A stretch of 64,000 nucleotides of DNA. Origin: Bradyrhizobium jicamae (GTDB taxonomy: Bacteria; Pseudomonadota; Alphaproteobacteria; Rhizobiales; Xanthobacteraceae). The stretch lies in the NCBI RefSeq assembly GCF_018130695.1, contig NZ_JAFCJX010000015.1, forward strand, positions 50,001 to 114,000, given 5' to 3'. The position numbers were made by a program, and so were the translations under genes. Shown in pieces: positions 51,907 to 60,641 of this stretch (position 1 is its first letter; the number at the start of each line of letters is the position of its first letter). Under the pieces are notes generated by a model, which ran no database searches, had not been told where the DNA came from, and saw only the letters and a list, made by a program, of their open reading frames with translations.

Positions 51907-52335
51907 TCAGAACTGCCGCGCGGCGATCGGCGCCTTGCGGCCGCGTCCCCACAGCACGAACAGGGAAAGCGCCAGCAGCACCAGGTTCAACGGCGTGACC
52001 GCGGCCTCACCGCGCGACAGATGGAAGACGAGCGCGAACACCTGCAGCACGCTGCAGCCGAGCGCGGCGAGCACCGTCAGGTTCGGCACGATCCGCGTCA
52101 GCGCCGGCAGCAGGATGCCGACGCCGCCGGCGAGATCGATGACGCCGATCAGCCGCACGAACGTCTCCGGATATTCGCCGGCCCACGGCATCATCGCGGC
52201 GAGCTGCGGGATCGGGGTGAGCAGTTTCACCAGCCCGGCCGACCCGAACGCGAGGAAGATCAGGATCTGCGCAATCCAGAGGCCGGCGCGGAGCGGGCGT
52301 CCCGGGGCGGCGGAGGCGAGGGTGGTGGTCGACAT
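51907..52335 (-). CDS. DoxX family membrane protein
   Basis: The ATG at 52335 has GGAGTTAC upstream, and gives 142 residues with four membrane segments. FGSAGLVKLLTPIPQLAAMM and VRLIGVIDLAGGVGILLPAL are the DoxX family signature. DoxX proteins are quinone-linked or redox-associated membrane subunits, named for the thiosulfate:quinone oxidoreductase of Acidianus. It is the first gene of the doxX, DsrE-like, tlpA-like operon. It is divergent from a LysR regulator gene 104 bases away, which may control the operon. Confidence 0.88.
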   Translation of the reverse strand: MSTTTLASAAPGRPLRAGLWIAQILIFLAFGSAGLVKLLTPIPQLAAMMPWAGEYPETFVRLIGVIDLAGGVGILLPALTRIVPNLTVLAALGCSVLQVFALVFHLSRGEAAVTPLNLVLLALSLFVLWGRGRKAPIAARQF

Positions 52336-52439
52336 CGTAACTCCATGAAGGGTTTGCGGTCCCCACCAGTTGATACTTTCCTGTTCCTTGATCATTATCG
52401 GTTTCATGGACAGTTCATTTCCCAGATGTTGATGATCTC

Positions 52440-53327
52440 ATGGACACGCTGGTCAGCATGAGGGTGTTTTGCCTAGTGGCCGAGCTGAAGAGCTTTGCCG
52501 CCGCGGCCAAGCGGGCGCACATCTCGGCCGCGATGGCGAGCAAGCATGTGATGCAACTCGAGAAGCGGCTGGGCACCCGCCTGCTGAACCGCACCAGCCG
52601 CCGCGTCAGCCTCAGTGAGAGCGGCTCGCTGTATTTCGAGCAGGCGCGGCAGATGCTCGAATCCCTCGACGAGGTCGAATCCGCCGTCAGCAGGGCGACC
52701 GTGGTGCCGCGCGGCATGCTGCGCCTCACCGCGCCGGTCTGGATGGCCAATCCGCTGTTCGCAAGAGTCCTCGCCGATTATCAGGCGCGCCACCCCGAGG
52801 TGCAGCTCGACGTCGATCTCAGCGGACGGCTGGTCAATCTGGTCGAGGAGGGATTCGATCTCGCCCTCCGCGCAACCGGGTCGCCTGATGAGGCCCTGAT
52901 CGCGCGGCCGATCACCATGGTGCCATTCCACATGGTGGCTTCGCCTGCCTATCTCAAGCGCATCGGCCGCCCTAAGCGTGTGGCCGATCTGTCCGGCCAG
53001 GCACTGCTTCACTACGCACTGTATGCGCCGGGCACCAGCTTCACTTTGCGGGGCGAGCAGGGCAGCGAGACCGTGAAGTTCAATCCGGTGCTGCGCAGCG
53101 GCAACGAAACGCTGCTGCATATGGCGGCGCTCGAAGGCATGGGCCTCGCCTTTCTGCCGAAATGGCTGATCGCGGACGACGTCGCCGCCGGCCGTCTCGA
53201 ACATGTGTTCCCCCGGCAGATCGTCTTCGAAGGGAAACTGTTCGCGGTCTATCCGAGCCGCAAATATCTCTCCGCCAAGGTGCGGACGTTCATTGATTTC
53301 ATCGCGGCCGACAAGCGGTTGAAGTAG
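52440..53327 (+). CDS. LysR family transcriptional regulator
   Basis: The 295-residue protein has the N-terminal winged helix (about residues 1-60; MDTLVSMRVFCLVAELKSFA, then HISAAMASKHVMQLEKRLG, LLNRTSRRVSLSESG) and the C-terminal periplasmic-binding-like effector domain (about 90-290). The SAAMASKHV recognition segment is typical of the large CrgA/AaeR-like group. It is divergent from the doxX operon, sharing a 104-base region, so it is the likely regulator. No effector can be predicted. It marks the left boundary of the second AT-richer patch. Confidence 0.92.
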   Translation: MDTLVSMRVFCLVAELKSFAAAAKRAHISAAMASKHVMQLEKRLGTRLLNRTSRRVSLSESGSLYFEQARQMLESLDEVESAVSRATVVPRGMLRLTAPVWMANPLFARVLADYQARHPEVQLDVDLSGRLVNLVEEGFDLALRATGSPDEALIARPITMVPFHMVASPAYLKRIGRPKRVADLSGQALLHYALYAPGTSFTLRGEQGSETVKFNPVLRSGNETLLHMAALEGMGLAFLPKWLIADDVAAGRLEHVFPRQIVFEGKLFAVYPSRKYLSAKVRTFIDFIAADKRLK

Positions 53328-53381
53328 ACGGGCGGCCCGTCGCCTATAATGCAAAGTCAGCTCCGAGACATGTCCTGGAAT

Positions 53382-54281
53382 CTACATGTTGTCGTATTCC
53401 CGAAAGTGCTCAGGCTCGTACAGATCGTGCAGACTCGTAGACTCGCCTTTTGTGAAGTGCGTTGGCAGTCCCGCATGAGCAATTTCTTCGATAGAGCCGA
53501 GCGACAAGTTACATGATTGGCAATAAAACGATGTGCTGAGGTACTCGACGTCGTTGTAAAGCTCACCATCAGCATACTGCTCCGGCAATTCCTTGAACCT
53601 AGATCCCGTCAGCTTTCCGTTGCCCGTACACGAAGGGCACATGCATGCTTCTTCATTGTAACCCGGCCCTGCCATGATTGAGTTCGCCGCTTCGTGAAGC
53701 TTCTTCTGTTCGGCTGCAGGTTTTGCTGCGAAAACTGCCGAGTGAGCCGCGATCTTGCTTTTAACCGCACTCAATACGCTTGCATTCAACGTCTTGATCA
53801 ATGCGACAGCAGCCTCCGCACCCTTTTTACCTAGGAATTGATCCAACGGTTTCTGCAGAAAATCGTGAATTATCGCAACTGTTTCGTAGAATCGCGCAAG
53901 CCACGTGCTCGTTTTCAAGTTCTCATAAGGCAAATCCGCCGTGTGGAGATGTGCGTTTCGTCGTAGCGCCAGAAACTCGCATACTTCGCGATGCTGCTTC
54001 TGAAACGGATCAATTATTTTTTCTAATCGAATGAAAACCGAATGAGCGGGTAAGGACCTTGGCTTTGCGAAAGCATAGCCGCAGGCATAGAGTATGTTCG
54101 CATCATCGCGTGGATCGGCGTTTAAGACCGGATGCACTTTTGTCAGGGCGCTTCTTCCGAGGCATTCGATCGCCAATGCCGCATTGAAGGCAAACTCGGA
54201 CGAGCCGTGCTCTGACTCGCTTGCCTTATCCATAAAGAACTTTGCCTTAAGCCAAAGCCCGTCAGAGTTCCAAGACTGCAT
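53382..54281 (-). CDS. HEPN-like protein with C-terminal zinc-binding cysteines
   Basis: The 299-residue protein starts at the ATG at 54281 with GGGGGAG six bases upstream. Its helical N-terminal half contains an R-x4-H motif at residues 108-113 (ALRRNAHLH), preceded by a long helix (EFAFNAALAIECLGRSALTK), as in HEPN-type ribonucleases. The C-terminal third has CxxC at 215-218 (CMCPSCTGNGKL) and at 254-257 (FYCQSCNLSLG), which should bind one zinc. It is encoded in an AT-richer patch and its start overlaps the end of the TauD-like gene by 20 bases. I suspect an RNA-cleaving defence or stress protein; the HEPN call rests on one motif and predicted helices. Confidence 0.6.
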   Translation of the reverse strand: MQSWNSDGLWLKAKFFMDKASESEHGSSEFAFNAALAIECLGRSALTKVHPVLNADPRDDANILYACGYAFAKPRSLPAHSVFIRLEKIIDPFQKQHREVCEFLALRRNAHLHTADLPYENLKTSTWLARFYETVAIIHDFLQKPLDQFLGKKGAEAAVALIKTLNASVLSAVKSKIAAHSAVFAAKPAAEQKKLHEAANSIMAGPGYNEEACMCPSCTGNGKLTGSRFKELPEQYADGELYNDVEYLSTSFYCQSCNLSLGSIEEIAHAGLPTHFTKGESTSLHDLYEPEHFREYDNM

Positions 54282-54999
54282 TCCGATCTCCCCCAATAAG
54301 CATACGTTTCAAAAGGCGACCTGTATCTGGCCGCGCGCTGCTTGCCCGAGCGTGAAGCATGCGCCGATTATCGATGATAAGAAGATCTTTCGGCTTCCAC
54401 TGAATTTGCGTCGTTTTGCAATCTTGTATTCGAGCTTCGAGTAACGCTTTCAGGCTGTGCGCTTCTCTAGTCATCGGCTTCATGCAGTCCATATCGTAAC
54501 GGATTTCGAGACCACTGCCAGTTTCCTTCGCAAAAGTGCAGAGACGGGGCCGCACGTGACCGGTCGCCCACAACGCGCGACAGGCCAAGTCTTGTTCATC
54601 ATCGTCAAGTGCCCAGACCCGGGAGTCTATAAGCATGGTGGCGCGCCTCCCCTCACCCGGATCGACGCAATACAAGCCCAGATACTGGGCCGGGTGATCC
54701 CAATGCGCTGCATCGGTGTGAAACGGGAATGCGCCAGTACCGTACCGACTGGACAGCGTGTTCTGCTTAGCCGACTCCAAATCTTGGGGCCGAATGTCGC
54801 GAATTGGTTCAGGACTTCGCGGATCGACCCTCAACGGCCCCAACTCTTGAGCTGTGCCGGCCAAATCGCCTTCGTCAACCTCACTGAGGAGCAAATAGCC
54901 TTCACGTTTAAGCTGGGACAAATCCAGAATCATGAGACGTGCGCGTTCAAATTCGAGCCATTCCGAACAAGACGTGTATAATGCTCCCTCGGCAACCAT
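54262..54999 (-). CDS. TauD/TfdA-like Fe(II)/2-oxoglutarate dioxygenase
   Basis: The protein of about 245 residues has the dioxygenase core: the metal pair H94-T-D96 (GAFPFHTDAAHW), the second histidine at 216 (IDNRRMLHARAS) and arginines at about 228-232 (TGRLLKRMLIGG) for 2-oxoglutarate. It belongs to the TauD/gamma-butyrobetaine hydroxylase-like superfamily. The start is uncertain: ATG at 54999, GTG at 55023 or ATG at 54933. It is AT-richer than its chromosomal neighbours and overlaps the HEPN-like gene, so the two are co-translated. A dioxygenase may act on a small molecule, or on protein or nucleic acid; the context leaves this open. Confidence 0.78.
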   Translation of the reverse strand: MVAEGALYTSCSEWLEFERARLMILDLSQLKREGYLLLSEVDEGDLAGTAQELGPLRVDPRSPEPIRDIRPQDLESAKQNTLSSRYGTGAFPFHTDAAHWDHPAQYLGLYCVDPGEGRRATMLIDSRVWALDDDEQDLACRALWATGHVRPRLCTFAKETGSGLEIRYDMDCMKPMTREAHSLKALLEARIQDCKTTQIQWKPKDLLIIDNRRMLHARASSARPDTGRLLKRMLIGGDRNAVLEL

Positions 55000-55133
55000 C
55001 TTGACAAGCGGCGCGTCGCACACTGCTCGGTCGTACTTCGCGAGGACACCTGACGCTTAAGAAGAAGCACCTATCCGAAGGATACTCCAAATAGCTACGC
55101 TAGGCCTGACAGCGGCATTTGAAGGTGAGCCAA

Positions 55134-55439
55134 ATGAGTAAGACCGAGGATACGGCGTGGCTTGTGATCTTCCTGTTACTCGGCATCACTGCCATCGGTC
55201 TCGTTATGTCATTTCTGATGGGACATCCGCGCAGCATGAATATCATAGGCAAAGTTTGGGTACACTTTATCGGCTTCTGCGCGATCAATGGCGCGTACAT
55301 CTCGTTCAAGGTTGCCATGAGCGGCCTCGATGAAGATAAGCCGATAAAATATGGTCCCGGGGCTCGTACGATGATGGGCCTTTCAGGAATGTTGGTCCTT
55401 GCTCTAGTGTGGGGCGGGATTTGGCTCGTTAGCCAATAG
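55134..55439 (+). CDS. Small three-helix inner-membrane protein
   Basis: The 101-residue product starts at the ATG at 55134 with GAAGGTGAGCC upstream. It has three hydrophobic segments (about residues 8-30, 38-58 and 80-100; AWLVIFLLLGITAIGLVMSF, GLSGMLVLALVWGGIWLV). No catalytic motif is visible. It is divergent from the TauD-HEPN pair, with 134 bases between, and lies in the same AT-richer patch, so it may or may not belong to it. Function unknown. Confidence 0.7.
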   Translation: MSKTEDTAWLVIFLLLGITAIGLVMSFLMGHPRSMNIIGKVWVHFIGFCAINGAYISFKVAMSGLDEDKPIKYGPGARTMMGLSGMLVLALVWGGIWLVSQ

Positions 55440-55603
55440 GATGGGCCGTTCTGGCAAGTGGCGCCAATTCCAGATGCTATGCGGGAACCAATATGAAGCA
55501 GCCTCGTCGCGCCGCGCGAATGCTTCGTCGTTTGAAGGACGTGGCCGCTCAGCCCAGATGGAGCTTGGCCGCAAGCATTATGCTGCGGCGAACAAACGCC
55601 GCG

Positions 55604-55975
55604 CTACCCGAACAGCCAGGACTGCGGATTGGCGATCGACTTGTGCTCAGTGACCAGCAGGCCGCCCTTGACGATGCGGACCAGCGACCAGACGAACCAC
55701 CAGCCGAGAAGCGGAAGGCCGATCAGCACGGCGCTCAAGGGAATGCTGATCACGAGGTACAGCAGGCCGATCCAGAACGTCCTGATCTGAAACCGGAAAT
55801 GCGACTGCAGCGCGGGCTCGGCATCGTCGACCTTGGCATGCGCGATGACGACGCCGATCAGCGCCGAGATCCCGGTGAAATAGCCGACGCCGTACAGCAC
55901 ATAGATGGCGAGGACGAGGGACTCGTCCGTGACCATTGGTTGGCGCTTTGCGTCGTAGGGAGGTGTCATGGCCAT
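55604..55975 (-). CDS. DUF4870-like small membrane protein
   Basis: The protein of about 123 residues starts at one of several in-frame codons; I use the ATG at 55975. It has three membrane segments (about residues 15-40, 60-85 and 90-112): LAIYVLYGVGYFTGISALIG, FWIGLLYLVISIPLSAVLIG. The QSHFRFQIRTFWIG segment is typical of DUF4870/Tic20-like proteins (conserved HFRFQ-x-RTFW). The role of this family is unknown. It restores the GC-rich composition after the AT-richer patch. Confidence 0.8.
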   Translation of the reverse strand: MAMTPPYDAKRQPMVTDESLVLAIYVLYGVGYFTGISALIGVVIAHAKVDDAEPALQSHFRFQIRTFWIGLLYLVISIPLSAVLIGLPLLGWWFVWSLVRIVKGGLLVTEHKSIANPQSWLFG

Positions 55976-56165
55976 CTTCGTTGCTGCCAGCATGATCGAG
56001 ATCTGGGAATACGGATTGGTCGATCTTGCCATATCCAGGGTTCAACAGAGAACATAGAGGGGCCAGGCCGTTTGCAGCGTGACGACGATCACGCGGCTCT
56101 TAACGAGCCGCCCTTCCTCTGGCGGGCGCGTCTTTTTGCATTACCTTCTCCGTGGAGGATTCCCC

Positions 56166-56981
56166 ATGCCCCTTTGGACCTGCGAACAATGCGGCGCGCA
56201 ATTTCCGGACGCCGCGGCGCCGCCCCCGTCCTGCGCGATCTGCGAGGACGAGCGGCAATTCGTGAACTGGAGGGGACAGGTGTGGCTGACCCGCGAGAAG
56301 CTCGCGCAGCGCTGCAAGCTCGGCTTTCGCGATGATCTCGGCCTCGTCGGGCTTTCGCTGGAGCCGTCGTTCGCGATCGGGCAACGCGCACTGCTGGTGC
56401 CCGATGGCGGCGGCGTCGTGATGTGGGATTGCGTGCCGCTGGCGACTGCAGAAGCAATTGCTCATGTCAGGTCGCTCGGCGGGCTGACGGCAATCGCGGT
56501 CTCGCATCCGCATTATTATGGCGCGGCCGCCGACTGGAGCGCGGCCTTCGCTGACGCGCCGGTTTATCTGCATGGCGACGACGCGCAATGGGTGACGCGG
56601 TCCTATCCGTCGATCGTGCCCTGGCGCGGCGACAGCCAGCGCATCTCCGACGACATCCTGCTGGTGCGCGCCGGCGGCCATTTCGCCGGCGCCACCGTGC
56701 TGCATTGGCGGCGCGGCGCCGAGGGCCGCGGCGCGCTCCTCACCGGGGACATCGCGATGGTGGCGATGGATCGCCGCTCGGTCAGCTTCATGTACAGCTA
56801 TCCGAACTACATCCCGCTCAACGCCACCGCCGTGCGCGGCATCGCGCAAGCGATCGCGCCGCTCGCCTTCGATCGCATCTATGGTGCCTGGTGGGGCAAG
56901 AACATCGCCGATGGCGCCAGGGCCGCGTTCGACCGTTCCGTGCAGCGCTATATCGAAGCGATCTCGGATCCGGCTGGTTAG
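56166..56981 (+). CDS. MBL-fold hydrolase with N-terminal zinc ribbon
   Basis: The 271-residue protein starts at the ATG at 56166 after GTGGAGGATTCCCC. The N-terminus is a rubredoxin-like ribbon with C6-x2-C9 and C23-x2-C26 (LWTCEQCGAQFPD, SCAICEDERQF). The remainder has a metallo-beta-lactamase-type layout, but the HxHxDH motif is reduced to SHPHYYGAAADW; GGHFAGATVLHW, LLTGDIAMVA and a conserved YPNYIPLNATAVRGI follow. This may be an inactive or altered hydrolase, or one that uses a different metal site. No neighbour suggests a substrate. Confidence 0.8.
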   Translation: MPLWTCEQCGAQFPDAAAPPPSCAICEDERQFVNWRGQVWLTREKLAQRCKLGFRDDLGLVGLSLEPSFAIGQRALLVPDGGGVVMWDCVPLATAEAIAHVRSLGGLTAIAVSHPHYYGAAADWSAAFADAPVYLHGDDAQWVTRSYPSIVPWRGDSQRISDDILLVRAGGHFAGATVLHWRRGAEGRGALLTGDIAMVAMDRRSVSFMYSYPNYIPLNATAVRGIAQAIAPLAFDRIYGAWWGKNIADGARAAFDRSVQRYIEAISDPAG

Positions 56982-57007
56982 GCCACGAATATCCGCGCGT
57001 TGGGATA

Positions 57008-57985
57008 TCACTCGGTCTTGATGTTGGCCGCGTGAATCACCTTGCCCCACTTCTCGGTCTCTTCGGCCATGACCTTGCCGAAATCGGCGGGCGAGCCGAC
57101 AAGCACCGTGCCATCCAGGGCGGCAATCCGAGCCTTGACCTCCGGCTCGGCGACGACGGCAGCAATCTCCTTGTTCAGCCTGTCGATGATCTCGGCGGGC
57201 GTGTCCTTGGGCGCGCCGAAGCCAAAGATGGAGCTTGCCTCATATCCCGGAACGAACTCGCTCACGGCGGGGATGTCGGGTAGCGCCTCCGAGCGACTGG
57301 CGGTGGTGATAGCCAGGGCGCGCAGCCGGCCGGCCCCTGTGTAGGGAATCGACTGAGCCGGGTTGGCGAAGAGGGCTTGCACCCGTCCGCCCAGCAGATC
57401 GGTCAGCGCGGGCGCTATGCCCCGATAGGGCACATGCACCATGTCGATGCCGGCCATCATCTTGAACAGTTCGGCCGTGATGTGCGTGATCCCGCCGACA
57501 CCGCCTGAACCGTAGGAGAGCTTGTCGGGATTCGCCTTGGCGTAGGCGATGAACTCAGGAAGCGTCTTGGCCGGTACCGACGGGTGGAGCACCAGGACCA
57601 GAGCGCCGCGCATGCAGCTTGCGACGGGCGCGATGTCGCGGAGAAAATCGAAATTGAGTCTCTCGTAGAGCGTCGCATTGATGGCGTTTGGCGAGCCGAC
57701 CAGGAGCAAGGTGTAACCGTCGGGGGACGCGCGCACGACAGCCTCGGTGGCGATGTTGCTGCCGGCGCCAGGGCGGTTCTCGATGACGAACGGGTGGCCG
57801 AGCCGCTTCGCCAGCCACTGACCGATCAGGCGCGCGAGGATGTCGTTGGGGCCGCCGGCAGCAAAGCCGACGATCACACGCACCGGCTGCGACGGATAGG
57901 TTTCTGCCCAGCTCACGCGCGACACGGCCGGAAGCGCGACTGCACCCGCTGCGATCTGCAGGAACTGGCGGCGCAGCAGGGGCAT
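57008..57985 (-). CDS. Bug family tripartite tricarboxylate transporter substrate-binding protein
   Basis: The 325-residue protein begins with a signal (MPLLRRQFLQIAAGAVALPA, cleavage near SWA-E; a twin-arginine motif RRQFLQ is present). Bug-family features are YPSQPVRVIVGFAAGGPNDI, RLGHPFVIENRPGAGSNIAT, YTLLLVGSPNAINATLYERL and DMVHVPYRGIAPALTDLLGG. The Bug family binds carboxylates and similar anions in the periplasm; no TctA/TctB genes are adjacent. It is divergent from a LysR-type regulator gene, a common arrangement for this family. The ligand is unknown. Confidence 0.92.
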   Translation of the reverse strand: MPLLRRQFLQIAAGAVALPAVSRVSWAETYPSQPVRVIVGFAAGGPNDILARLIGQWLAKRLGHPFVIENRPGAGSNIATEAVVRASPDGYTLLLVGSPNAINATLYERLNFDFLRDIAPVASCMRGALVLVLHPSVPAKTLPEFIAYAKANPDKLSYGSGGVGGITHITAELFKMMAGIDMVHVPYRGIAPALTDLLGGRVQALFANPAQSIPYTGAGRLRALAITTASRSEALPDIPAVSEFVPGYEASSIFGFGAPKDTPAEIIDRLNKEIAAVVAEPEVKARIAALDGTVLVGSPADFGKVMAEETEKWGKVIHAANIKTE

Positions 57986-58133
57986 GGCATCGTCCTCGTC
58001 CGAGCTTTCGTGACGCCCGCTTTGGGGTCGCGGGCCAATCTGCCCGCGCAACAGCGACGATACGAGATGCGCCTATGCGCGCATAATGCTAGGTTTTGAT
58101 ACCGCCATATCACTCTTGCAATGGGTCGGTGCC

Positions 58134-59075
58134 ATGCATTTGAGCGATCGCACCGGCCTCCGGTTGAAGCTGCACGACCTCCATGTGCTGATGACTGTCG
58201 TGCAGGCCGGCAGCATGAGCAAGGCGGCCAGGCTTCTCAACACAACACAACCGGCGGTCTCCCGATCGATCGCGGTCCTGGAACGGACCATTGGCATGCG
58301 GCTGCTCGAGCGTAGCCCCCATGGCATCGAGCCGACCGCTTACGGCCGCGCCTTGCTCGATGGCGGCGTGGCCGCCTTCGACGGCCTGCGGCAGGCGGTG
58401 AGGAATATCGCATTTCTCGCCGACCCCACAGCCGGAGAAGTGCGGATCGGGTGTACCCCCTTGCTGGCTGCGAGCTTCGTTCCGGCCGTCATCGAGCGGC
58501 TCTCCCGGCGCAATCCGCACATGGTGTTTCATCTCGTGACGGGATATGTGGAGACGCTGCACCGCGAACTGAGCGAACGCAACGTCGATCTCTTGATCGC
58601 TCGGAGATTTGGCCCCGTCGCAGAGGAACGACTGGGATTCGAGTTTCTCTTTGACGACTCGTCCGTCGTTGCAGTGGGCGCGCAAAGTCCGTGGGCGCGG
58701 CGGCGGAGGATCGTGTTTGCCGAGCTGTTGGAAGAATCGTGGGTGCTGCCGCCGCCCGGAAGCGAGATCGCGTCGATCGCAATGGAAGCTTTTCGCGCCA
58801 ACGGCGTCGACTATCCTCGCACCACGGTGGTCACGGATTCCCCCCACGCGCGGATGAGTCTTTTGGCGAGCGGGCGCTTTGTCACGATTCTTCCGGCATC
58901 GGCTTTGAAATTTCCCGCCCTGCGCGCGGAGATCAAGGCGCTGCCCGTTCAACTGCCAAGGGCCCGCGTGCCGAACGGCATCATCACGCTGAAGACCCGC
59001 ATGCTCAGCCCCGTCGCGCAGCTCTTCATCGACTGCGCGCGCGAAGTGGCGAAGACCCCGGAGAAGCGCAAATGA
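58134..59075 (+). CDS. LysR family transcriptional regulator
   Basis: I use the ATG at 58134 (MHLSDRTGLRLKLHDLHVLM), giving 313 residues; an ATG at 58086 is also open. The HTH is at about residues 12-72 (LMTVVQAGSMSKAARLLNTT, QPAVSRSIAVLERTIGMRLL) and the effector-binding domain follows. The SMSKAA..QPAVSRSI pattern is a good LysR recognition helix. It is divergent from the Bug binding-protein gene with about 148 bases between, and probably controls it in response to the ligand. Confidence 0.9.
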   Translation: MHLSDRTGLRLKLHDLHVLMTVVQAGSMSKAARLLNTTQPAVSRSIAVLERTIGMRLLERSPHGIEPTAYGRALLDGGVAAFDGLRQAVRNIAFLADPTAGEVRIGCTPLLAASFVPAVIERLSRRNPHMVFHLVTGYVETLHRELSERNVDLLIARRFGPVAEERLGFEFLFDDSSVVAVGAQSPWARRRRIVFAELLEESWVLPPPGSEIASIAMEAFRANGVDYPRTTVVTDSPHARMSLLASGRFVTILPASALKFPALRAEIKALPVQLPRARVPNGIITLKTRMLSPVAQLFIDCAREVAKTPEKRK

Positions 59076-59121
59076 AATCGCCGGCTGAGCTATTGGCCCG
59101 TCGCGCCCCTGTCGCGGCGCC

Positions 59122-60432
59122 TCAGTTCGACAGCCGCACCGGCGAGGCCTTGATGAACAGCGTCGTGAAGGCGGACTGGATCGTCGCGACGTCGGAGGCC
59201 AGGATGAAGTTGTTGCCGGCACAGGCCTTCAGCGCGATCGGGATGTCGTCGACGCGGGTGGCGCCGCCGAGGCTGCCGGGCTGGCCGAGCGTGGCGTTGT
59301 AGCCCCAGTCCCAGGTCATCGGATAATAGGGCGTGTTGATGATCGCGACCGTCACGTTCTTGCTTTTCAGCGTCGTGCAGAACGAGGTGTCGAACACCTT
59401 CACCTGCGAGCGCAGCGAGGTCTGCGAGGTCCAGGCGCGGGTCGGATCGTTGACCCCATCGGTGGCGATGATCACCAGCTTCTGCGGGCTGGCCGAGGTC
59501 GAGCCGTCACCGGCGGTGCCGACGGTCGAGACGAAGCTGCCGATCAGGTTGTTGAACGGCGTCGCCGCCGCGGCGTCATCGGTGGCAAGCCCCGGCGCCG
59601 GGAAGTTCGAGGCCACCGAGGTGAAGCTCGAGGTCAGCGTCGACATCTGGGTCAGCGAGCTGTCGAACGACCACAGCCCGACCTTGACGTGGCTGCGGAA
59701 GGTCGAGCTGCTGTTCAGATAGGTTAGGAGGTTCTGGACGCCCTGGTTGACCACCTGGTAGCGCAGCTGGATGCCCTGGTTCAGCGCCCAGCTGTAGGAG
59801 TCGGTACCGCTGGTGTTCTCGTGGCAGGCCAGGGCGCAGCCGGTGCCGTTGATCATCTGGGTGATGCCGGCCTGCGTCGAGGGCAGCAGCATCGAGGAGG
59901 AGATGTCGACCAGCAGGTAGACGTTGAGATAGGGCTGCGTGGTCGAGCTCGAGCCTGACGAGACCGACATCTTGATCGTGCGGTAGCCGATCGCGCCGAG
60001 GAAGGTGGTTGCCATCGTGGTATTGGCGGTGCCGGTGCCGGTCAGCGTCAGCCCGCTGGCGGTGAAGGTCGCGGTGAAACTGGTGTTGGTGGTGCCGGTG
60101 ATCGTATTGGCATTGCCGTTGAACAGCGCGGTGGCGGCGGTCTGAGCGGCGGCGATCGCGGTGGCTTGCGTCGCGCCGGAATCCAGCGACTGCTTGCCGG
60201 CGGCGGAGCCGGCGAGCATGGCGAGGTCGAGCGATTCCTGCAGCTTGGTCCGCTTCTTGTTGGCGACGGAATAATCGACCGCGACCCCGACGAGGCCGAG
60301 CAGCGGGACCAGAGCGAGCGCAAAGATGACGGCGATATTGGCGTTGCGGTCGCGGGCAAATCGCGCGACCAGGGCAGCAACAAGGTGCTTCACGTCGTGG
60401 CTCACTCGGAACAAGGGGTCTTTCGCGGCCAT
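59122..60432 (-). CDS. TadG-like pilus-assembly/secreted protein with von Willebrand A domain
   Basis: The 436-residue protein has an N-terminal TadE/G-type membrane helix (about residues 31-52; NIAVIFALALVPLLGLVGVA, preceded by RFARDRNA), a periplasmic region rich in Thr, Ser and Ala, and a C-terminal vWA domain with the MIDAS motif D176-I-S-S-S (VYLLVDISSSM). Two cysteines in CALACHENTSG suggest a disulfide. TadG proteins usually join Flp pilus biogenesis, but no other tad genes are visible, so it is an orphan. It is divergent from htpG. Confidence 0.88.
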   Translation of the reverse strand: MAAKDPLFRVSHDVKHLVAALVARFARDRNANIAVIFALALVPLLGLVGVAVDYSVANKKRTKLQESLDLAMLAGSAAGKQSLDSGATQATAIAAAQTAATALFNGNANTITGTTNTSFTATFTASGLTLTGTGTANTTMATTFLGAIGYRTIKMSVSSGSSSTTQPYLNVYLLVDISSSMLLPSTQAGITQMINGTGCALACHENTSGTDSYSWALNQGIQLRYQVVNQGVQNLLTYLNSSSTFRSHVKVGLWSFDSSLTQMSTLTSSFTSVASNFPAPGLATDDAAAATPFNNLIGSFVSTVGTAGDGSTSASPQKLVIIATDGVNDPTRAWTSQTSLRSQVKVFDTSFCTTLKSKNVTVAIINTPYYPMTWDWGYNATLGQPGSLGGATRVDDIPIALKACAGNNFILASDVATIQSAFTTLFIKASPVRLSN

Positions 60433-60641
60433 ATTTCTCGGTCGCGAACGGTGCGGGGACACCGTCCAAGTTCCATAAGTCAGACTATATTACCAAGTTC
60501 CAAACGGGGAACTCCGTAGGATTCCGGAGCGGTTGCGGGGTAGGGCTGCGCCGTCAGGCTGTGACCAAGTAATCTTGCCACCGGAAATCTTCACGCTATA
60601 TCAGGGCTTTCCAGCCCCTCCGGATCATTGCCGAGTTCCCG

